Shown one piece after another: positions 56,169-64,000 of a stretch of 64,000 nucleotides of DNA; within the stretch, counting starts at the first letter, position 1, and every line of letters begins with the position of its first letter. The notes below the pieces were generated by a model. That model made no database searches. It was not told where the DNA came from and was given only the letters and a program-made list of their open reading frames with translations. The stretch is taken from assembly GCA_024349245.1 (NCBI GenBank), contig JALDNG010000514.1, positions 1-64,000 on the forward strand. Direction: 5' to 3'. The translations under genes were made by a program, and so were the position numbers. The stretch is from Neodontobutis hainanensis (taxonomy: Eukaryota; Chordata; Actinopteri; Gobiiformes; Odontobutidae).

Positions 56169-56831
56169 TGTAATGGTTCAGTAGTTTGATTTGTTTGTCT
56201 ATCTTGAAGCGCCTCTTGTGGAGAGGATTGTGTTTGGAAACTTCCGCTTTATTTGTGTGAGTTGAGTTCATTGTAAAGTGTCATGGCTGAAGAGCGGTTA
56301 GTATGGTGAAGTCGTGGCCCTCATAAGGCTGTAAGTTACCATTATTTGTCATGTAAATATGATGCTTAGTAGGTGAACATGCTTGACATTTAAATCATTA
56401 GTCTAAAGAAGCAAATGTGTTATAAACTAAACGTAAGGTGATTATGCAATACATTAGCAGTAGTTAGCGCCGTATGCTAGCGATCTTTTGTTATGTTAAT
56501 TAGGTTGATTAGGATTCTGTGATTTCAAGCAATTAGCTAAAATTAAAAATATTATTACCAAATGCACGTGAAAATAGAACTTTAATGCTTAATATGTTGA
56601 TTTAATGTTTTAACGGAAGGTTTTATTTAGGTAGTAAGTACTGTTCAGTTAGTTATGCACATTGAATAATATGTACAATTCTAATTGTGGTATTTTCTTG
56701 TGTTTACAGTTTTACAATGTTAAAAATAAACGAGAAAAGATTCATGAGATTAAAAGCCATGAAACTACAACTCGCCTGTTCACTGTCTGTCTAGCTGGAG
56801 AGAAAGTGACACGTCTAGTGAGGACAGAACA
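56169..56831 (+). repeat. BEL/Pao 3' LTR
   Basis: 663 bp, preceded by a short purine-rich tract (ACGGGGAG) and followed by CTGTG. Confidence 0.95.
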
Positions 56832-56836
56832 CTGTG

Positions 56837-57334
56837 GGACGTTTTATCTTCTGTGTTTTATAAAAGATGTCTTTTAAATATGTTTTGGCTTCTTGAAATG
56901 GTGAGTGAATATTACTTGTGCAAAGACTGCTCAATGCGAGTGTAGTAACTATACCTATAAGAAAAATATTTCTTTATATTGTGCTTGAATGTTGTATTAT
57001 GTATGGCTGTCTATTTCTTTGGGTGTGTCCTGCAGCTGGTAAAGCCCCTCCCACTGCGTTTGTGTATTGCCTCCTGTTTTATCCAGTTCTTTTAAAAGAA
57101 CTGCTAGTTTCAGTGTCAAAAGTTATCTATTGAATAAAGTACTTGACATTTGGAGACACTTGAGTGTGTGATGTTTTGATGAATATTGAGTATTGAACCT
57201 TCAACATCAATTTCGGTGTGTGTTACCATTTTTTTATTGTACAAACTATAACCACATCATGAAGACAAAAACATTTGCTGTGGTAACAGAGAAGGCTCTA
57301 TCTTACAGTTTGCTGATTCGTTTCTCTCCAACAG
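56837..57334 (+). other. CHERP intron 14, last part
   Basis: No repeat was recognised with confidence. Direct continuation of host intron after the BEL target duplication. Confidence 0.5.
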
Positions 57335-57421
57335 TGAAGGCTGGGAGCAGAATGGCTTGTACGAGTTCTTCAGAGCCAAGATGAGAGCCAGAAGGAAAAA
57401 GGAACAAGAAAAACCCAATAG
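57335..57421 (+). CDS. cherp: CHERP exon 15
   Basis: Acceptor AG 57333-57334, donor GT 57422-57423. Encodes EGWEQNGLYEFFRAKMRARR, then KKEQEKPN, the conserved block preceding the RS-rich region. Ends phase 2. The following RS and G-patch exons were not found before 64000. Confidence 0.95.
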
Positions 57422-58375
57422 GTTTGTTGATTTTGTCTTGTCTTTTCCTTTTTAATGAAAAGAAAAAGACATGCATTTAAAGTCATGTAGTTCTGGCATT
57501 ACTACAGGTAAACCGCATTTACGTAGTCTAGTAAGGTTTGAAGAGGTATATCTTGCAGATTATTAACAACCTGGCCAGCCACTGCTGGACTGTTTAAACA
57601 TGATGTCCACTAGTAAACAAATACATGTGTGTTACATGTAATGTGTTCTTCTGACTACACATGATAAATATTTCCCTCCTCAATATACAAAACAGCACAT
57701 ACTTTCAACAAACAAGCATTTTCTATTTCAGCTCTTGTGAGAAATAGTTATTAGTAGGGTGTGGCCTATACTATACTTTCTGTGCATTATAAATTACACT
57801 CTCTGTGTTAAACATACAATATGTGTTAAACACTGACTACTAGAGCCCCTATAAATACTGGTATAAACTTTCTGTAAACTATCTCAAAGTTTTAATGATT
57901 TAGCTCACAGCATCAGCAGCGGGTCATAAAACAGTGCTTAACATAACTATGCTTCAACTTTTGTTCTCTCAATGCACAAAGACACAAATGTACTTTGTCA
58001 GCTGCATCTAAACTCTGTGAAACACTACTATCATCCTGTCCATCTCTGTCGGAGTGAGGGGTTGTTTCACTACTCAAGTCTCAATACAAATAAAAGGTTT
58101 GCAGAAACTTATTGCGGTGAAAGAGAAAAGGTCTCTGTCTCTGGACAAACATCCAAAATGTATCCACTTTTTATTGTATTGATTCTCTTACTTCCTTTTA
58201 AAATAGGGGGTAGACAACAAAAAAGTATAGACACACTCAGTATTTATCGATAGTCTTTAAAACCCTGGTTGTCATCAGTAGAAGTAGTAGAGCAATAGGA
58301 TAATTATAGAAAGCCATTTGAATATTTATTTTTGATATTGTTTATTAGCTTTAATTTTCTTGTAAGACTTTTTGG
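57422..58375 (+). other. CHERP intron 15, nothing recognised
   Basis: AT-rich intron. A 93-codon frame at 57972-58253 has no recognisable domain. Confidence 0.5.
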
Positions 58376-58599
58376 ATTACTAGTGCTGTGTCATTGTGCG
58401 ACATTTGTGACTAGTGAACTAATGCTTACTAGTGGATGCCAAATTGCCCACTAGTACTAGTAAGACAAGGTTTGGTGACCTGGTGAGGTCCAAAATGGTC
58501 ACTTGAATGACTAGTGACACACAAGTGTCTTCTAATTCTAGTAACACTGTTTTGCCTAGTAGTGAGGTCTAATATTGGCCACTATTTGCACTATATTTA

Positions 58600-61500
58600 G
58601 GCCCGAGCCGGTGATAGCCGGGAGGGCCTATTGTTTTTGCTCGGATTATTTTTTTTTTTTTTTTTTATTTTTATTTTTCTGCAAAATGATCCTCAATTTG
58701 ACCCAGTGAACATGCGCGAAAAGTCATTTTTATTTGGCCCAAAGTTCAAGATCGGCGAAAAATTTATGTATTTAAAGTCGCCGAAAAAAAAATATGAAAA
58801 ATGACTCAGTGACCCTAGAAAAGTCAAAATACATTGGGCCTATGGAAAGTGAAAGTACATTTTTTCCAATGTAGAAATACAAAACTTGGTAGATCCATAG
58901 AACACCTCAGGGCAAACAGAAAAGTCTATGACAGCCACAGTCTAAACTCAACAGGAAGTCCGCCATGTGGGGTGAAAGTCGCCACCTAAATCGCACCCTT
59001 ACGCCAAAAGATTCAACTCATTGTTTTTTTGTCTAAATGGCCCCAATTTTGGTGAGTATCATCTAGACACATGTGCCAACAAAAGCTGTCATTTTGTTTT
59101 TGATATCTTATCGGGTGTGGGTGTGGCAAGCCTGTAACGAGGCGGCCATTTTTGTGGTAATAAATTATCCGTTAACTCTCAAACGCCTTCTCGGATCAAG
59201 TTGGACTCAAAAGGCGTTTGTGCACATTCATGACCTGAACACAAAGATATGTAAATAAAAGGGTTAGCTTTAGAAATGGCCCTCTAGCGCCACCTACAAA
59301 CTTATAATGGGACCCAAGAATTTAGTATGTCATAGAGACATAAAATTTGGCACACACATCACTTATGTCATGACGAACATAAAAGCTAATGACAACCACC
59401 CCTATTTATAAATGTGTTGCCATAGCAACGCAAATATGTGGAAAAAGTCAATGGGAAGGGAAAATTTTAGTTTGTCCTAGGCAAATGAAACTTGGTACAC
59501 ACATCCAGCATGGGCTTATGAACATAAAAGCCAATGGGGACCACACCCTATCACACACGGCGGCCATTTTGAATTGAAAATGTGAACCGGGTTAGAATAC
59601 ACCTCATTTTTAAAAATTGACAGAAAATAGCCGCTTCATTCAAGAAACACCAAACTTAGGCAAAATGAGCTAAACACTTGTGTGCAAAATAGACAATGCC
59701 TTTTCTTGTTGTTTTTGCTCAATTTATATTTTTATTTAATTTTTATTTTTCTGCAAATTTTTCTGCAAAATTGTCCTTAATTTTTACCCAGTAAAAAGTT
59801 AATTTTATTGGCCACTAAACTTAAGCCTGGCAAAATATTGATGTATCTTAAATATTTGAAAAAATAATAAAAAGAAATGACTCTGTGGCGACCCTGGGAA
59901 ATGAAAATACATTCGGCCTATGGAAAGTGAAAGTAATTTTTTCCAACGTAGAAAAATGAAACTTGGTACATCCATAGGACACCTCAGGCCAAACAGAAAA
60001 GTCTATGACAGCCACAGCCTAAACTCAACAGGAAGTCCGCCAGGTGGGGTGGAACACGGGACCACCTAAATTGCACCCCTCGGGTCAAAAGATTAAACCC
60101 AATGTGTTTTCATCTAAATGGCCCCAATTTTGGTGAGTATCATCTAGACACATGTGCCAACCAAACTTGTCATTTTGTTTTTGATATCTTATCGGGTGTG
60201 GGTGTGGCAAACCTGTAACGAGGCAGCCGTTTTGTGAAAATAAAATATACCTTAACTCTCAAATGCCTTCTCGGATCAAGTTGGACCCAAAAAGGCGTTT
60301 GTGCACATTCATGACCTGAACACAAAGATATGTAAATAAAAGGGTTTGCTTTAGAAATGGCCCTCTAGCGCCACCTACAAACTTATAATGGGACCCAAGA
60401 ATTTAGTATGTCATAGAGACATAAAATTTGGCACACACATCACTTATGTCATGACGAACATAAAAGCTAATGACAACCACCCCCTATTTATAAATGTGTT
60501 GCCATAGCAACGGCGCAAATATGTGGAAAAAGTCAATAGGAAGGGAAAATTTTAGTTTGTCCTAGGCAAATGAAACTTGGTACACACATCCAGCATGGGC
60601 TTATGAACATAAAAGCCAATGGGGACCACACCCTATCACACACGCGAAGGCGGCCATTTTGAATTGAAAATGTGAACCGGGTTAGAATACACCTCATTTT
60701 TAAAAATTGACAGAAAATAGCCGCTTCATTCAAGAAACACCAAACTTAGGCAAAATGAGCTAAACACTTGTGTGCAAAATAGACAATGCCTTTTCTTGTT
60801 GTTTTTGCTCAATTTATATTTTTATTTAATTTTTATTTTTCTGCAAATTTTTCTGCAAAATTGTCCTTAATTTTTACCCAGTAAATGTGCGCAAAAAGTT
60901 AATTTTATTGGCCACTAAACTTAAGCCTGGCAAAATATTGATGTATCTTAAATATTTGAAAAAATAATAAAAAGAAATGACTCTGTGGCGAATTCCCTGG
61001 GAAATGAAAATACATTCGGCCTATGGAAAGTGAAAGTAATTTTTTCCAACGTAGAAAAATGAAACTTGGTACATCCATAGGACACCTCAGGCCAAACAGA
61101 AAAGTCTATGACAGCCACAGCCTAAACTCAACAGGAAGTCCGCCAGGTGGGGTGGAACACGGACCACCTAAATTGCACCCTCGGGTCAAAAGATTAAACC
61201 CAATGTGTTTTTTTCTAAAAGGCCCCAAATTTGTTGAGTATTATCTAGACACAAGTGCCAACCAAAGTTGTCATTTTGTTTTTGATACATTTACGGCTGT
61301 GGTCGTAATGAGCCTGTGAAGAGGCAGCCATTACTTTGGGAAATAAATGCCATTTACAAAATGCCAGGATCCTTCCTTTAAAGGACGCTCCTCCAGAGCC
61401 AAGACTAGAGCCTTGGAAAGCTCTTCAGAATCTTTTGGAACTCCTAAACTTGTTTTTTTAGACAAGTAATATTTACATTTTTACTTTTAACAGGCGGGTG

Positions 61501-61840
61501 CAGCGATTTCTGAGCAAATCTCCAGTCAGTATTTTGTTTTTCTCCTTAGCCCAAACATAATCTATTATTTTTATAAGTTCAGACAGATCCCAGGAAAACC
61601 AGGGAATGTGGAGACCTTTAACTCTAAATACAAGGTGGTGTAGCAGGCCCCAGCAGTAGCACAGGCCCGAGATGATGAAGCAGGCTCCAGCCAGAAAAAG
61701 ATTCAAGCAGAGGCACAGGCCCGGTTATTTGACATTACTGTGAAGTTTACGCTTTAAAGCACGAAATGCATTCCTCCGAATACATGTGTCCTCGCGGTCG
61801 CAAGGGTGGCGAGGGCCTTTATCGCCGCTTGCGGCTTTAA
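58600..61840 (+). repeat. Unclassified 3-kb repeat family, copy B
   Basis: Same ends as copy A (GGCCCGAGCCGGTGATAGCC ... GCCGCTTGCGGCTTTAA) and very high identity to it. The internal unit starting AAATGACTC(A/T)GTG occurs at about 58800, 59876 and 60975, giving periods close to 1.1 kb. It differs from copy A mainly by unit length. Confidence 0.88.
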
Positions 61841-62254
61841 TTTATATTCTGAGTAGAGGGTGAGACAGGAGCATAAATTGAGCCGTTCATTTGGTCATTT
61901 CTACACTGGCCAAACTAGTACTACTAGTGGACCCAAAATGATTGATCTAGTGAACACGTATCACAAAGTAAGGTCCACTAGTAGTACTAGTGAGTAAAAA
62001 TGTTTAACTAGTCACTGTTTTAAGTGTTAACCAGTGGAACAAATCTTTCATCCACTAGTGCAACTAGTGACCCTGTTGCTGCATACTAGTTCCACTAGTA
62101 AGTGGTGCGCGTATTGCAATTGTTTGGCAATTTTGGCAATATTAGCAATAGTACTAACAACGTAAAACTTTTTGGACACTTCATCATGTAGTCTACAGTT
62201 TAATTTTAAGTGGGAAAATAAATCATTTTAATTCAGAAGATTTTGGTAATATTC

Positions 62255-62585
62255 ATCCATTTTCTACCGCTTTGTCCCGTTAGGGGTCGCGGGTGACTGG
62301 AGCCTATCCCAGCAGCTTTGGGCCTGAGGCGGGGTACAATCTGGACAGTGGCCAGTTAGTCGCAGGGCTAACGTATAGAGACAGACAGTGACAGACCACC
62401 ATTCACTCTCACAACCATTTACTAGGGACACTTTAGAGTTGTCAATTAACCTGTACATGTATGTTTTTGGACGGTGGAGGACATGCAGACTCCTCACAGA
62501 AAGACCAGAGTCGGCCGAGTTTTGAACTCACGACCTTCTTGCTGTGAGGCAGGAGTGCTAACCACTCTGCCACGTGCCCCCACAC
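62255..62585 (-). repeat. tRNA-derived SINE, copy 5
   Basis: Minus-strand copy from the tail (ATTTTGGTAATATTCATCC...) to the head (GCCACGTGCCCCC). Slightly shortened in the middle around 62478. Confidence 0.85.
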
Positions 62586-62997
62586 TTAATATAAATCTGA
62601 GATTTATTTGGAGGGTTCATATTGTCCAGCTACTTACTAGTAGCACTAGTGAGATCAAAAGGTATCCACTAGTAAGCATTTTTGGCCTTACTAGTTTACT
62701 AGACTAGTACTAGCACTGACAAAATGACACACTAGTAGTGGCACTAGTGACCCAAAAAGGCTTACAAGTAAAGAAAATTAAAGCTGATATCAACAATATC
62801 ATAAATACATGAACGGGTTAATTGGGTTTCCTTAGATAATTCCTTATTTAAGAACATACATGTAATTATTTAAAGCTCCCAGTATATGCTTAACATCTTC
62901 TATTAAGAACCATTATAATCAAACCTAAAGGATTTCTTTTTTTTTCACAAAGTTTCTATTACATGATGCTTTGAGTTAAATGGACAAAGGTGTCTTA

Positions 62998-64000
62998 CAG
63001 TCCTGCTCATCATTATTGGCACCCCTTCATGTTTTGCATAACTGAGTGAATGTCTTCAGAAATAAATGGAAATGTACCAAATTTATATCAGCAGGATCTT
63101 TTAATTGGAGGTCCAAAGTAATTTAACAAAGACAATTGTTAATTCAACATAGATATTGTAATTATAAAGGAAAAAACAGAAAACCAGCATGTGCACTAAT
63201 ATTGGCACCCCTCCTTAATATTTGGTTGCACACCCTTTGGCAGCGATGACAGCCTCCAAACGTTTCTTATATTCATCGATAAGCTTCTTGCACTTCTCGA
63301 GTGGCATTTTCTCCCACACTTCCTTTGCAATATGCTCAAGCTCTTGAACATTTGTAAGGTTCCTTTCTCCAATGGCAGTTTTAAGCTCCCCCCAAAGAGT
63401 TTCAATTGGATTGAGATCAGGACTCATTGCTGGCTATTTTAAAACAGTAAATTTTTTTCCCTTTCAACCATTTCTGCGTGCTTTTGGAGGTGTGCTTTGG
63501 GTCTTTATCTTGCTGGAGGACCCATGATCTTCCTCAAACCAAGTTGCCTTACACTGGGCAAGACATTTCGCTCTAGAATTGCTTGATAATCTTCTGATTT
63601 CATGATGCCTTTGATACGATCAAGGCCTCCAGTACCAGATGCAGCAAAGCAGCCCCAAAGCATTATGGATCCTCCACCGTGCTTGACTGTTGTTATGGTG
63701 TTCTTTTCCTTAAATTCTTCATTGCGCTCGCCTGTAAACATACTGTTTGTGTGCAGGACCTAAAAGCTCCACTTTTGTTTCATCTGTCCATAAAACATTA
63801 TCCCAGAAGGCTTGTGGTTTGTCCAGGTTCTCTTTCACGAAGATCAATCGTTCCTTTTTATGCATTTTCTTTAGCAATGGGGTCTTCCTTGGCCTCCGCC
63901 CATAAAGCCCCGCTTTGTTTAGTGTACGGCGTATGGTAATTGTTGAAACAGTTACACCAGACTGCTCCAGGTTGGTCTTCAGGTCTTTAGATGTTTGACG
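62998..64000 (-). mobile_element. Tc1-like transposon, third family, cut by window edge
   Basis: The left terminus CAGTCCTGCTCATCATTATT follows TA at 62996-62997. The minus strand encodes from the window edge TITIRRTLNKAGLYGRRP (HTH) and VLWTDETKVELLGP (first Asp), then GGGSIMLWGCFAASGTGGLD (63741-63505), LQQDKDPKHTSK (second Asp) and SPDLNPIETLWGELK (third acidic residue, 63427-63215). Only two or three single-base shifts separate these, so this copy is relatively young. The 5' end is outside the window. Confidence 0.88.

Larger units (their letters stand above)
49654..56831 (+). mobile_element. BEL/Pao LTR retrotransposon with intact LTRs and 5-bp TSD
   Basis: Both LTRs are 663 bp (49654-50316 and 56169-56831), start TGTAATGG and end AGAACA, and differ at only about five positions. 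The target duplication CTGTG is present on both sides (49649-49653 and 56832-56836). The interior holds gag (DUF1759 type), zinc knuckles, protease, RT, RNase H and integrase in BEL order, broken by several frameshifts. The high LTR identity indicates recent insertion into CHERP intron 14. Confidence 0.93.
58376..62770. repeat. ACTAGT-rich repeat, split by two insertions
   Basis: Three blocks (58376-58599, 61841-62249 and 62586-62770) share a dense scatter of CACTAGTG, ACTAGTACTAGT and related words. Together they look like one original element, later invaded by the 3.2-kb repeat (58600-61840) and a SINE (62255-62585). No coding capacity. Confidence 0.6.

Overview
This is nuclear genomic DNA from a vertebrate, almost certainly a teleost fish. 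Two conserved vertebrate genes with GT-AG introns lie head to head. The transposons are typical of fish: several Tc1-like families, an R4-clade LINE, BEL/Pao, Harbinger, hAT, tRNA-derived SINEs, and long CA/TA microsatellites. No prokaryotic features, rRNA genes or functional tRNA genes are visible.

Host genes. DOHH (deoxyhypusine hydroxylase, minus strand) runs from a probable non-coding first exon ending at 32876 to a stop codon at 2773, with five coding exons at 16077-15945, 11925-11758, 5232-5156, 3737-3497 and 3083-2773. CHERP (calcium homeostasis endoplasmic reticulum protein, plus strand) starts at 33389. Fifteen coding exons can be followed to 57421, covering the SURP domain, the CID/RPR domain and the proline-rich middle. 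The RS-rich and G-patch end must lie beyond the window. The roughly 0.5 kb between the genes looks like a shared bidirectional promoter. Several exons of both genes need single-base corrections, nearly always in short homopolymers, to keep the conserved frame and the intron phases. Consensus errors are therefore more likely than pseudogenisation.

Layout. 1-2.3 kb: Ty3/gypsy remnant, probable LTR, Tc1 scrap. 2.7-16.1 kb: DOHH coding exons, with introns holding Tc1, hAT, an R4-clade LINE (8.3-11.1 kb) and a 198-bp CA repeat. 13.2-14.8 kb: a TA-flanked Tc1 element that was itself invaded by a LINE tail and a SINE. 16.5-18.2 kb: another Tc1 and a Harbinger-like element. 19.46-32.53 kb: a 13-kb transposon in DOHH intron 1, with long inverted terminal repeats and an imperfect 9-bp target duplication. 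33.4-57.4 kb: CHERP, with a recent BEL/Pao element (49654-56831) in its largest visible intron. 58.4-62.8 kb: an ACTAGT-rich repeat split by a 3.2-kb repeat of unknown class and by a SINE. 63.0-64.0 kb: a Tc1 element leaving the window.

Most interesting object. The 13-kb element carries, all on the plus strand, an exon of fifteen 30-bp acidic repeats, a zinc-binding domain plus MULE-like transposase, a complete-looking macro domain (ADP-ribose binding), a Ulp1/SENP-type cysteine protease fold with its His, Asp and Cys positions, and a partial PHD finger. A transposon that combines transposition functions with reader and eraser domains for ADP-ribose, SUMO or ubiquitin, and chromatin is unusual. 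It is the best candidate here for a poorly described system.
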